A stretch of 11,644 bases of DNA from Peptococcaceae bacterium (GTDB taxonomy: Bacteria; Bacillota; Peptococcia; Peptococcales; Peptococcaceae): positions 1 to 11,644 of the forward strand of contig JAFXJE010000147.1 in NCBI GenBank assembly GCA_017532485.1, written 5' to 3'. The notes beneath the pieces were generated by a model. It had not been told where the DNA came from. It saw nothing but the letters and a program-made list of their open reading frames with translations, and searched no databases. The translations under genes were made by a program, and so were the position numbers. Shown piece by piece: positions 1 to 7,686 of this stretch. Within the stretch, counting starts at the first letter, position 1. Each line of letters starts with the position of its first letter.

Positions 1-91
1 CAATAATTAATAAACCATCTATGATAGATAATTGTGACCGCAAATTGTTCACTTCTGTTCTGCCTCTTTTCCACTCTCGTTATTTTATGTA

Positions 92-125
92 ATAGAAAAA
101 TAGCTTGGAACAAAAGTCCCAAGCT
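92..125 (-). terminator. Intrinsic terminator of the era operon
   Basis: A 10-bp stem (102-111 with 116-125) closes a 4-nt loop. Read on the minus strand, the RNA is followed immediately by a U-rich run (complement of 92-101). One stem pair (109/118) is G-U in minus-strand RNA but an A-C mismatch in plus-strand RNA, which supports minus-strand use. It lies 8 nt past the era stop codon and so closes the long leftward gene train. Confidence 0.88.
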
Positions 126-133
126 TATTTTAA

Positions 134-1033
134 TTAGAATTCGTCATCATCATCCATGTCTAAACCTAAGAAGGTCATAACATTTTCTTTATTACGCCAA
201 TCGGCATTTACTTTAACCCACAATTCCAAATAAACTTTATTGCTGATTAAATATTCAATATCTCTTCTCGCATGACGGCCAATTAATTTTAACATTTGAC
301 CACCACGACCGATAATGATACCTTTTTGGCTATCACGCTCAACATAAATAGTTGCTCCGACATAGACTTTGCCATCAGACTGCATTTTCATCTGCTCTAC
401 AACAACAGCAATACTATGTGGTACTTCATCACGAGTTAATTCTAAAATTTTCTCACGAATAATTTCAGCAATAACAATTTCTTCTGGCTGGTCCGTAACG
501 GAATCAGCTGGATAAAACTGAGGACCTTCCTCCAAATAACTAAAAGTTTTAGCTACCAGTTCTTCTACATTATCACCACGACGTGCAGACAGTGGGAATA
601 CTTCTGTAAAATCGCCTCTATCCTGCCATTCTTGAATGGTCTGCAAAACTTGTTCCGGCTTCACACGGTCAATTTTATTCAAAATTAAGAATACCGGAGT
701 ATCTACTTTAGCCAGCTGGTCCAAAATATACTGTTCACCTGGTCCAAAATCATGCGTTACATCTACTAAATAATAAATTGCATCCGCATCATAAATACTA
801 TTTTGCGCAATATTAACCATTTTTTCACCCAAACGGTGTCTTGGTTTATGAATACCAGGTGTATCAATAAAAACAATTTGCCCTGTTTCATTAGTCAAAA
901 TACCGGTAATTCTATGACGAGTTGTTTGCGCCTTATCGGAAACGATAGCTATTTTTCTGTCTAAAATCTGATTTAATAATGTAGACTTACCTGCGTTTGG
1001 TCTACCTACCAATGCTACAAACCCTGTTTTCAT
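134..1033 (-). CDS. era: GTPase Era, ribosome biogenesis factor
   Basis: Era is an essential GTPase that binds 16S rRNA near its 3' end and takes part in maturation of the 30S subunit, in the cytoplasm and at the membrane. The 299-residue product has the normal family length. Visible motifs are the P-loop GRPNAGKS (about 10-17), the switch I region with QTTRHR, DTPG (about 57-60), NKID (about 119-122) and a SAR G5 element near 148. A C-terminal KH RNA-binding domain follows, with its GRGG loop near 241. The ATG overlaps the cdd stop codon as ATGA, so translation is probably coupled. The protein ends in a short acidic tail with four Asp in a row then Glu-Phe, a little more acidic than usual. 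The gene is last in the operon; recO, which often follows era in Bacillota, is not seen before the terminator. Identity is secure from the motifs and the neighbourhood. Confidence 0.98.
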   Translation of the reverse strand: MKTGFVALVGRPNAGKSTLLNQILDRKIAIVSDKAQTTRHRITGILTNETGQIVFIDTPGIHKPRHRLGEKMVNIAQNSIYDADAIYYLVDVTHDFGPGEQYILDQLAKVDTPVFLILNKIDRVKPEQVLQTIQEWQDRGDFTEVFPLSARRGDNVEELVAKTFSYLEEGPQFYPADSVTDQPEEIVIAEIIREKILELTRDEVPHSIAVVVEQMKMQSDGKVYVGATIYVERDSQKGIIIGRGGQMLKLIGRHARRDIEYLISNKVYLELWVKVNADWRNKENVMTFLGLDMDDDDEF

Positions 1034-1446
1034 TTTCTGTCGCCTCTTCCTTCTTCAGTCTTAATCTGAAAGTCCGCAAAAGCATCGGGCATCAATTCTG
1101 CTGCCGACAATTGTTTTCTTTCCCCTCGACTATTGACCATAATTACCTGCATCTGTGGGGCAAATTCCAACATGACTTGTCGGCAAGCTCCGCAAGGTGC
1201 TGTCCATATGTCTGTATCTGTGCAAATTGCTAAATGAGTGAACTCACGTTCCCCATGCGCAACTGCTTGAAATATAGCTGTGCGTTCAGCACAATTAGTT
1301 AAACCATAACTGATATTTTCTATATTGCAGCCAGTATAAATACGCCCTTCAGCCGTTAATACCGCCGCACCTACGGCAAAATGAGAATAAGGAGCATACG
1401 CATTTTTTCTGACTTCCCAAGCGGCTGTTATCAATTTTTCCAGCAT
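1030..1446 (-). CDS. cdd: Cytidine deaminase
   Basis: Cdd converts cytidine and deoxycytidine to uridine and deoxyuridine in pyrimidine salvage, in the cytoplasm, as a zinc enzyme of the small tetrameric class. With the start chosen here it has 138 residues, the usual size of that class. The catalytic CAE triplet is at 52-54 (zinc ligand Cys52, proton-shuttle Glu54). The PCGAC motif supplies zinc ligands Cys85 and Cys88, and nucleoside-binding Asn41 and Glu43 lie in the NIEN segment. The frame extends three codons further to a GTG at 1455, but that codon sits directly against the Shine-Dalgarno sequence; the ATG at 1446 has an AGAGGTGG site at good spacing. The CBS-domain gene ends 21 nt upstream and era overlaps downstream by four bases. 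Placement next to era is typical of Bacillota. Confidence 0.97.
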   Translation of the reverse strand: MLEKLITAAWEVRKNAYAPYSHFAVGAAVLTAEGRIYTGCNIENISYGLTNCAERTAIFQAVAHGEREFTHLAICTDTDIWTAPCGACRQVMLEFAPQMQVIMVNSRGERKQLSAAELMPDAFADFQIKTEEGRGDRK

Positions 1447-1451
1447 ACACT

Positions 1452-1459
1452 CCACCTCT
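1452..1459 (-). promoter_or_regulatory. Ribosome binding site that fixes the cdd start
   Basis: Minus-strand AGAGGTGG lies 5 nt before the ATG at 1446 (8 nt counted from the AGAGG core). It overlaps the alternative upstream GTG at 1455, ruling that codon out as an efficient start. Confidence 0.7.
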
Positions 1460-1467
1460 AATTCACC

Positions 1468-2763
1468 TTAAAACTTCTTTTCGTCTTCGTCTTCGTCTTC
1501 CTCTGCTACAGGCAAAAGGAAGATTTCTACTTTAGCTATGCGACGATTGCTCACTTCCACTACTTTTGCTCGCAAACGGTCTATTACAACTTCATCATTA
1601 ACTTTTGGGATACCTCCCAATTGTTCAAAGACAAGACCACCAATAGTTTCCGCATCACTTTCTTCCATCTCCGGCAGCTCAATATCAAAAGCTTCTGCTA
1701 CCTCATCCACCAAAGCTCTGCCGTCAGCAACCATGTGTTCATCACTATGCATAACGATAAGATCTTCTTCACTATCAAATTCATCCTGAATATCGCCAAC
1801 AATTTGCTCAATTAAATCTTCAATGGTAACTACACCGGCTGTTCCGCCGTATTCATCTAAAATAATTGCCATGTGTACTTTTTGCGAGCGCAATTCAGTC
1901 AGCAAATCATTAACTTTTTTATTTTCCGGAATATAATATGCCGGACGAATAACTTCCTTAATTCTCAACATATCAAAGTCTTCGCCCATTTTATTAAAAA
2001 TATCTTTAGCATAAAGCACACCGACAATATTATCTATGCTTTCTTCATAAACAGGAATACGAGAATGACCTGCCTCTACAATCAATTCAATTGCTTCATT
2101 AATTGTATCTTCACCGTTAACAGCCACCATATCAATGCGTGGTACCATAATTTCTTTAACGACAATTTCATCCAAATCAAAAATACTGTTTAACATATCT
2201 GATTCGGTTTCATCCAAGACACCTTCTTCTTGACCCACATTTACTAAAAGTTTTAATTCATCTTCTGTAATAGTGTATTCATCGGAAGAACCTTTACTGA
2301 TTTTTACTACAAAATCAGATAATTTAGTCATTAAGATAACAAATGGTGACAAAATCACACTAATAAAGCGAATAAAAGGCGCAATAATCATTGCCCATTT
2401 TACCGCATGAGCTGCAGCTAAATTTTTCGGCATTACTTCGCCAAAAACTAAAAGCAGCAAAGTCATAATACCAGTAGCAATACCTACACCTACACTACCG
2501 AAAATATCAATAGCCAACTTAGTAGCGATAGAAGATGCGGCAATATTTACGATATTGTTTCCGATTAATAACGCAGAAATCAATTTATTCTGTTTTTCCA
2601 GCATCGCCAAAACCAATGCTGCTTTTTTATCACCATCATCCTTCATATTCATCAAACGAATTTTGTTGCAGGACATAAATGCTGTTTCTGCTGATGAAAA
2701 AATTGCTGAAAGCATGATTAAAATTACTAAAATAATTAACTGTGTCGGACCGTCCGTATCCAA
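1468..2763 (-). CDS. CNNM/CorC-family membrane protein with CBS pair ("hemolysin family" protein)
   Basis: This 431-residue protein has the three-part architecture of the CNNM/CorC/TlyC family. The N-terminal DUF21/CNNM membrane domain (about 8-150) carries SSAETAF (23-29), GNNIVNI (68-74) and FGEVMPK (107-113). A tandem CBS domain (about 205-328) contains GHSRIPVYE and DEYGGTAGVVTIEDL. A C-terminal CorC_HlyC domain (about 340-418) follows. Characterised relatives are linked to Mg2+ or Co2+ export and metal homeostasis, and the CBS pair binds adenine nucleotides; the old hemolysin label is not a functional guide. The start is TTG, with AAGGAG 8 nt upstream; a nearby ATG is out of frame, and the first in-frame Met would cut into the first membrane helix. 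The C-terminus is an acidic Glu-Asp repeat ending KKF. It fills the place held by dgkA in B. subtilis. Family assignment is firm; the transported ion is not shown by the sequence. Confidence 0.93.
   Translation of the reverse strand: MDTDGPTQLIILVILIMLSAIFSSAETAFMSCNKIRLMNMKDDGDKKAALVLAMLEKQNKLISALLIGNNIVNIAASSIATKLAIDIFGSVGVGIATGIMTLLLLVFGEVMPKNLAAAHAVKWAMIIAPFIRFISVILSPFVILMTKLSDFVVKISKGSSDEYTITEDELKLLVNVGQEEGVLDETESDMLNSIFDLDEIVVKEIMVPRIDMVAVNGEDTINEAIELIVEAGHSRIPVYEESIDNIVGVLYAKDIFNKMGEDFDMLRIKEVIRPAYYIPENKKVNDLLTELRSQKVHMAIILDEYGGTAGVVTIEDLIEQIVGDIQDEFDSEEDLIVMHSDEHMVADGRALVDEVAEAFDIELPEMEESDAETIGGLVFEQLGGIPKVNDEVVIDRLRAKVVEVSNRRIAKVEIFLLPVAEEDEDEDEKKF
1483..1500 (-). repeat. Hexanucleotide tandem repeat in the 3' end of the CBS-protein gene
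   Basis: Three perfect copies of GAAGAC (minus strand) encode Glu-Asp-Glu-Asp-Glu-Asp near the end of the CNNM/CorC protein. Copy-number change would stay in frame and only lengthen or shorten the acidic tail. Confidence 0.8.
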
Positions 2764-2771
2764 AAGATCAT

Positions 2772-2777
2772 CTCCTT
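2772..2777 (-). promoter_or_regulatory. Ribosome binding site supporting a TTG start
   Basis: Minus-strand AAGGAG lies 8 nt before the TTG at 2763. The only nearby ATG, directly after the site, is out of frame with the protein, so the TTG is the supported start of the CNNM/CorC gene. Confidence 0.75.
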
Positions 2778-2816
2778 AAATAATTAAAACTATATGTTTT
2801 CACTTAATATAATATT

Positions 2817-3275
2817 TTACCTAAATGCACCGATAACTGCAAGTAATTTTTCTTCTTCACGACGCATCTCTTCTTTTTCTTCTTCTTCCATGTGGTCAAA
2901 TCCTGCTAAATGAAGTAAACCATGGACTAAAAGATACATAACTTCTCTTTCTAAGCTGTGCCCAAACTCTTCTGCCTGTTCTTGAGCTCGTTCCAAAGAA
3001 ATAACTATATCGCCGAAAAGAATTTCTTCTTCATCATCAATTTCTTCATCAGCTTCATACATTGGAAAAGATAATACATCTGTAGCAGTATCTTTGTCAC
3101 GGTAAGTATTGTTCATTTCTCGAATAGTTTCGTTATCGACAAAAAGAATTGCTACTTCTGCTTTAGGGTCAATTTCTTGTTGTTCCAAACACAAAGCAAC
3201 TACTTCTTCTATTTTTTCTTCCCATTCCACAGGAACTTCAATAATTTCCTGCTCATTAGTAATTACTGCCGTCAT
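2817..3275 (-). CDS. ybeY: Endoribonuclease YbeY (rRNA maturation factor)
   Basis: YbeY is a zinc-dependent single-strand endoribonuclease needed for 16S rRNA 3'-end maturation and ribosome quality control. The 152-residue product shows the family zinc motif HGLLHLAGFDH (118-128; ligands His118, His122, His128) and the conserved TDVLSFP (65-71). The region around 74-86 and the C-terminal tail after the zinc motif are rich in Glu and Asp, as is common for the family. The start ATG overlaps the pgpH stop as ATGA, indicating translational coupling. The phoH-pgpH-ybeY cluster is conserved in Bacillota. A 53-nt gap separates it from the next gene, the only sizeable gap in the downstream half of the operon. 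A short AAAAC/GTTTT inverted repeat (2786-2800) lies in that gap but lacks a convincing terminator T-run. Confidence 0.97.
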   Translation of the reverse strand: MTAVITNEQEIIEVPVEWEEKIEEVVALCLEQQEIDPKAEVAILFVDNETIREMNNTYRDKDTATDVLSFPMYEADEEIDDEEEILFGDIVISLERAQEQAEEFGHSLEREVMYLLVHGLLHLAGFDHMEEEEKEEMRREEEKLLAVIGAFR

Positions 3276-5419
3276 GCTCTTTTCTCCTTTTTCTTTCTTG
3301 CTGTAGTCAGACTTTCCTGATTTGGATATTCAATCCGTTTATGATAAATTCCATTAACAACACGCACAAAAGCTGCTGCTATTTGGTCTAAATCACGGAA
3401 GGTCAGCTCACATTCATCAAATTGCCCGTCTTCTTGCTTCGCTTTAATTAAACTGCGAATAAAACCTTCGATTTGCCCTGGTGTCGCATCTTTTTTAGAA
3501 CGCACTGCCGCTTCTACCGTATCAGCCATCATTAAAATAGCAGCTTCTTTAGTTTGTGGTTTTGGCTGACCATAACGGAAATCGCTTTCTTTAGTATTCT
3601 CATCCATTTCTTTGGCTTTGTGATAAAATACAGCAACCATACTATCACCGTGATGCTGTCCGATTAAATCTAATATTACTGGTGGCAATTTAGCATCGGC
3701 TGCCATTTCTAAACCATCTTTAACATGAGAAGTAATAATCAAGGTACTTAATTGCGGTGTAATATTACTATGTGGATTTTCACCAGAAAATTGATTTTCC
3801 GCAAAGAAATACGGTCTTTTCAATTTACCTATATCATGGTAATAGGCTCCTAATCTTACCAGCAAGGCATTGGCACCAACGGCATCGGCTGCAGCTTCAC
3901 CTAAATTACCTACCATAACACAATGGTGATAGGTCCCTGGAGCTTCACTAAGCAACTGTTTCAACAGTGGCTGATTAGGATTTGCCAGCTCTAATAATTT
4001 AATAGATGAAGTCACCCCAAAAATAGCCTCTAAATAAGGTAATAAGCCAATCGTAAAAACTGATGAAACAAAACCGTTCATTATCCCAAAGACAACCCCA
4101 ATAGCAATAACATCAGCACTTTGACTATTTAATAAACCTAAAGAAATAATCAATACTGTATTTGTCGCACTAATATACAATGCTGTCTTGGAAATATCAG
4201 AACGCTGGCTCAAGGAAGATACACCAATTGCACCGACGATACCACTAACTAAAGCAACTACCGTAAAGGATATATCACTGGTATATAAACCCACTAAAGC
4301 CGCAAAAAAGGCATTAACCAAAAGCGACAAGCGTACATCCAACAAGATAGCAATCAGCATGGTACCCATTGCTACTGGAATTAAGTAGCCTACCTGCGCT
4401 GCTTGTGCTGTAATCGGTGATAAAGTGAGCAGTAAAAACAATTTATAACAAGCTACCGTAATTAGCACCAAAACCATCAATAAAGCTATTTCTTTTTCAT
4501 TATTATACATTTTCGGAATAAAATGTCTAATAAAGGTACTGACTACTGTAATAATCACTAAAACTATTAAAGCTATTGCCCCTAAAATTGCCCAATTAGA
4601 ATTTTCATTAGCATAGCCCAGCATTGTCAAGATACTGATTTGTCGTTCTGTCAAAATTTCACCCTTACGCACGACTAATTCATCTTTTTGCACAACGATT
4701 TTTTCAGCTTCTACTGTTGCCAGTATTTCTGTCTTGCGTTGTTCAGTAGTTACTTGGTCATAAACATAAGTAGGATAAAAAACAACTTGTCCAATAATAC
4801 TTTGCAAGAATTTTTCACTGCCACCTGTAATACGATTATCTAAATCAATCGCTTCCCTGATTTTAGCCTTGGCATTATCGATATTTTCCTGCAAAACGCC
4901 TTGGCTCATGATAGCAGCTGCATAGTCAATTCCTAATTCATAGAGCTGTTGTTTTTCACTTTCTTCCAGCTGCAATAAGCTCAACCATTCCTCATCAGTC
5001 AGTTGAAAATTAAAAACACTTTTCAGCTTTTCAATACCTTCTTCTTCGGTATATTCTTCTTCCTGTACATTTTGACAAACTTGTTCCAATTTCGCAAAAT
5101 AATCAGAAATGCTTAAAATCGTAATATTATTAAATTTTTCTAAATCTATTTTGTAGCTGTCTTGGAAACCTGCCAAAGCTTTTTCCTGCTTAGCTATCGT
5201 CGCCTTTTCATCAACAAAGTTCAGATAACGGTCAGACTGAATATCGCGAGGAGCAACTTGCCCCACAGCCCAATCTATCCCTTGTGCTCCAAATTGAATC
5301 ATCAAAATTGATGTCATAGAAATAAAAAACAACACCAATAAAGCCACAATTCGCAGGCGTTTTTTATCTTTTATATTTTCCAGTGCATTTTCCCAAGTTT
5401 CTCGCTTAAATAGCTTCAT
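3272..5419 (-). CDS. pgpH: 7TM-HD phosphohydrolase PgpH/YqfF, probable c-di-AMP phosphodiesterase
   Basis: Family members, characterised in Listeria, hydrolyse the second messenger cyclic di-AMP, which controls potassium, osmolyte and cell-wall homeostasis. The 715 residues read as a cytoplasmic N-terminus, one membrane helix (about 24-42), a large extracytoplasmic 7TMR-HDED domain (about 45-270), a block of membrane helices (about 275-470) and a cytoplasmic HD domain (about 490-690). In the HD domain I see His498-His499, the metal-binding His528-Asp529 in YYHDIGK, a downstream SHVKDG and the GQHHGD segment, so the metal site appears complete. The start ATG has GAGGGG upstream and lies 13 nt after phoH; the stop overlaps ybeY. 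The C-terminus is strongly basic. Family identity is certain; c-di-AMP as substrate is inferred from the family. Confidence 0.95.
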   Translation of the reverse strand: MKLFKRETWENALENIKDKKRLRIVALLVLFFISMTSILMIQFGAQGIDWAVGQVAPRDIQSDRYLNFVDEKATIAKQEKALAGFQDSYKIDLEKFNNITILSISDYFAKLEQVCQNVQEEEYTEEEGIEKLKSVFNFQLTDEEWLSLLQLEESEKQQLYELGIDYAAAIMSQGVLQENIDNAKAKIREAIDLDNRITGGSEKFLQSIIGQVVFYPTYVYDQVTTEQRKTEILATVEAEKIVVQKDELVVRKGEILTERQISILTMLGYANENSNWAILGAIALIVLVIITVVSTFIRHFIPKMYNNEKEIALLMVLVLITVACYKLFLLLTLSPITAQAAQVGYLIPVAMGTMLIAILLDVRLSLLVNAFFAALVGLYTSDISFTVVALVSGIVGAIGVSSLSQRSDISKTALYISATNTVLIISLGLLNSQSADVIAIGVVFGIMNGFVSSVFTIGLLPYLEAIFGVTSSIKLLELANPNQPLLKQLLSEAPGTYHHCVMVGNLGEAAADAVGANALLVRLGAYYHDIGKLKRPYFFAENQFSGENPHSNITPQLSTLIITSHVKDGLEMAADAKLPPVILDLIGQHHGDSMVAVFYHKAKEMDENTKESDFRYGQPKPQTKEAAILMMADTVEAAVRSKKDATPGQIEGFIRSLIKAKQEDGQFDECELTFRDLDQIAAAFVRVVNGIYHKRIEYPNQESLTTARKKKEKRA

Positions 5420-5432
5420 GGTTTAACCCCTC

Positions 5433-6389
5433 TCAAATCTCGCCATGTTCAGCATAAGCATTAATAATTTTTGCTACTACAGGATGACGCACTACATCCT
5501 GTGCAGTTAAATAATGAAACGCTATTTCGTCAATATCTGCTAAAATGGCTTCTGCTTTCAACAAACCCGATTGATGTTGTTTAGGCAAATCCACCTGTGT
5601 AATATCACCGGTAATTACTGCCTTTGAACCAAAACCAATGCGAGTTAAAAACATTTTCATTTGTTCTGGTGTAGTATTTTGTGCTTCGTCTAAAATAATA
5701 AAAGCATCTTCTAATGTTCGACCACGCATATAAGCCAAAGGTGCTACTTCGATAATCTGTCTTTCCATATATTTCTGAGCCATTTCTAAGCCCAGCACAT
5801 CATACAAACCATCATATAAAGGCCGCAAATAAGGGTCTACTTTATCCTGCAAATCGCCAGGCAAAAAGCCTAATTTTTCGCCTGCTTCTACAGCCGGTCT
5901 AGTTAAAATAATTCTTTCGACTTGTTTATTTTTTAAAGCCTTCAAAGCCATAACTACAGCTAAATAAGTTTTACCCGTACCAGCAGGTCCAATTCCAAAG
6001 ACAATGTCTTTTTCCTTAATAGCTTGAATGTATTTATATTGCCCCAAAGTTTTCGCCCGAATTTGTTTACCACGATTGGTAGTATGCACAACCTCGCCCA
6101 AATAACTGATAATTTCCTCTTTTTTTCGTTCACCACCAAGAGTTAAGGCATATTGCACATCACTTTTATTAATATCTTTCTTCTTAGTCAAAGCTAAAAG
6201 ATGCTCAATAATTATTCTTGCTGCTGCCTGCTCTTTACTGCTGCCACTTAAAAGAATTTCTTGTCCACGCACTACCAATCCTGCGCCTGTATGCTTTTCA
6301 ATCATCCGAAGATGTTCATCAGCCATGCCACAAATTTGTTGTGCCTGTCTAATATCTTCAAGTATTAATTTCCCTTGCACTTGGTCCAA
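5433..6389 (-). CDS. phoH: PhoH-family ATPase
   Basis: PhoH-like proteins are cytoplasmic P-loop ATPases related to the helicase domain of RNA helicases, and they co-occur with YbeY; their exact role is not settled. An N-terminal KH-like region (about 1-75) precedes the ATPase domain. That domain has Walker A GPAGTGKT (134-141), the conserved LTRPAVEAGEKLGFLPGD stretch (from about 162), and Walker B ILDEAQNTT with Asp234-Glu235. I place the start at the TTG at 6389 because AGGAGGT lies 7 nt before it. A TTG six codons further upstream, at 6407, would put that Shine-Dalgarno inside the reading frame and has no comparable site. This gives 318 residues, normal for the family. It lies between yqfD (73 nt upstream) and pgpH (13 nt downstream), the standard Bacillota order. 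Confidence 0.95.
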   Translation of the reverse strand: MDQVQGKLILEDIRQAQQICGMADEHLRMIEKHTGAGLVVRGQEILLSGSSKEQAAARIIIEHLLALTKKKDINKSDVQYALTLGGERKKEEIISYLGEVVHTTNRGKQIRAKTLGQYKYIQAIKEKDIVFGIGPAGTGKTYLAVVMALKALKNKQVERIILTRPAVEAGEKLGFLPGDLQDKVDPYLRPLYDGLYDVLGLEMAQKYMERQIIEVAPLAYMRGRTLEDAFIILDEAQNTTPEQMKMFLTRIGFGSKAVITGDITQVDLPKQHQSGLLKAEAILADIDEIAFHYLTAQDVVRHPVVAKIINAYAEHGEI

Positions 6390-6396
6390 TAGATAG

Positions 6397-6403
6397 ACCT
6401 CCT
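6397..6403 (-). promoter_or_regulatory. Ribosome binding site that fixes the phoH TTG start
   Basis: Minus-strand AGGAGGT, a near-perfect anti-16S match, sits 7 nt before the TTG at 6389. It makes the TTG at 6407 unlikely as a start. Confidence 0.75.
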
Positions 6404-6436
6404 GCAACTTTCTTTAAAATAAGTTAGATATCATTT

Positions 6437-6442
6437 ATTATA
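6437..6442 (-). promoter_or_regulatory. Possible internal promoter -10 ahead of phoH
   Basis: The 73-nt gap between yqfD and phoH holds a perfect TATAAT on the minus strand, in an AT-rich stretch about 50 nt before the phoH start. I find no good -35 hexamer at the expected distance. If real, it would let the housekeeping genes phoH to era be expressed independently of the sporulation-linked pair yqfC-yqfD. Confidence 0.3.
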
Positions 6443-6462
6443 CTATAAATTGAGCCAAAGCA

Positions 6463-7686
6463 CTATCTTTTTTCTTGACCTTCTGCAAATTTCATTATTC
6501 CCATATTTTCTTCCGTAAGCCAGGTGATCTCTACTTGTATTTGCTGTTCATTCGTAGTTGGCAGCAATCTAATGCTCTCTTCAAGAAAAATGCGGTCTTC
6601 GGAAAGTAATTCCGTCAATTTTTCCCTAGCTCTAGCCAAAGCTAAATGATACGCATCTTCTCTGGAATGTTTAACTTGCTGCACTGCTTGTTCGATATAA
6701 GTTATTTCTTCTATCTGCCATGGTAATTGATATTTTTGCCAAAAAATAATGTTTTTAGTATAATTTTCTTGTCGGCTGTGCGAAAAAGGATTTTTCATTT
6801 CCCCTAACAACACAAAATGCCTATCTTTTGTCTTAATAGCCCAACTTTTACTCGTTTCACCTGTATCATAAAAAATATTTTCTTCCAAAAAGCAAATTCC
6901 TACTGCAGAATGGAGCACTTCTCCTCGAATTATTCCTTTAGCCTGCACTAGATACGGTTCACCTGCTGGTGCATATTTACCCAAATCATTTCTAATCCAT
7001 TCCGCATAATCCCAGCCACCAATCAAAATTTGTCCCTTTTGGACTTTTTCCTCCAATTCAACCATTGCCGTTCCTTTGTAAACTAATAATTCGGTGATTT
7101 TACCATCAGCTTTAGCTACCAAATTCGCAGGTGTTGAGTCATCTACTTTATTATTTAAGCGTTCTTTGACCCTTATCTCTAAAGTAGTTCCTCGTGGGTT
7201 TATGGCTATCCACGAAAAATCTTTATGCTCAATAACAAACTGTTTTTGAATTTCATCATAATTAAATTTGTCAATTTTTGCTCCCGGCAGCAGGCCATAC
7301 TGCTGCACCAAAGCTACGATATATTCATCACTAAATTTCTCATTGCCTATTACCTCATATCCCCAAATAAGCGAAAGTAAAAAGGACAATAAAAATGTAG
7401 AAAAACATACCCCCAATAATAAACCTTTTCTGCGTTTCATTCTACTTAACCAAAATGGTAAGCCAAAACGACCTATTATATGAAAGCGTAAATGTTCTTT
7501 TCGTAATAACTTGCTCAACCTTTTGAAATCTTCCAATTTTATTTTGACCAGTAATTCTCTTTCATTTTTACGATAAACATTAGCAAATATAATGCCTTGT
7601 TTTGTCGCTTGATTAATAATTTTTTCTCCTTGTGAAACATATAAAACCAATTCTACATAGCCACCAAATAAATCATCAAAATTCAT
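6463..7686 (-). CDS. yqfD: Sporulation protein YqfD
   Basis: YqfD is a membrane protein of spore formers; in B. subtilis yqfC-yqfD belong to the mother-cell sigma-E regulon. Its molecular role is not established. The chosen start gives 407 residues, close to the family norm. A cytoplasmic N-terminal domain (about 1-85) containing FGGYVEL and a basic SRMKRRKG stretch is followed by one transmembrane helix (about 88-108). A large, presumably extracytoplasmic domain follows (110-407), beginning with a POTRA-like segment (GNEKFSDEYI...), then EIRVKERLN and a region resembling the usual YqfD tail. The frame stays open 14 codons upstream to 7728, but the ATG at 7686 has AGGTGGG just before it and matches where family members begin. 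It overlaps yqfC by 11 nt. Family call is secure; a role in sporulation here is inferred. Confidence 0.92.
   Translation of the reverse strand: MNFDDLFGGYVELVLYVSQGEKIINQATKQGIIFANVYRKNERELLVKIKLEDFKRLSKLLRKEHLRFHIIGRFGLPFWLSRMKRRKGLLLGVCFSTFLLSFLLSLIWGYEVIGNEKFSDEYIVALVQQYGLLPGAKIDKFNYDEIQKQFVIEHKDFSWIAINPRGTTLEIRVKERLNNKVDDSTPANLVAKADGKITELLVYKGTAMVELEEKVQKGQILIGGWDYAEWIRNDLGKYAPAGEPYLVQAKGIIRGEVLHSAVGICFLEENIFYDTGETSKSWAIKTKDRHFVLLGEMKNPFSHSRQENYTKNIIFWQKYQLPWQIEEITYIEQAVQQVKHSREDAYHLALARAREKLTELLSEDRIFLEESIRLLPTTNEQQIQVEITWLTEENMGIMKFAEGQEKR

Noticed and set aside
17..29. Inverted repeat ATCTA-TGA-TAGAT near the left edge
   Set aside because: Its 5-bp AT-rich arms are too short to distinguish from chance, and no gene start is visible beside it; nothing else recognisable lies in 1-91.
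997..1233. Plus-strand open frame across the era/cdd junction
   Set aside because: It overlaps two certain genes on the other strand, has no family resemblance, and has no promoter or ribosome site.
1873..2193. Plus-strand open frame of about 106 codons inside the CNNM/CorC gene
   Set aside because: It is antisense to a clear family member, is dominated by Asn, Ile and Phe as expected from reversed AT-rich codons, and has no Shine-Dalgarno sequence.
2786..2800. AAAAC/GTTTT inverted repeat between ybeY and the CNNM/CorC gene
   Set aside because: A 5-bp A-T-rich stem is too weak for a terminator, with no GC-rich stem and no proper T-run.
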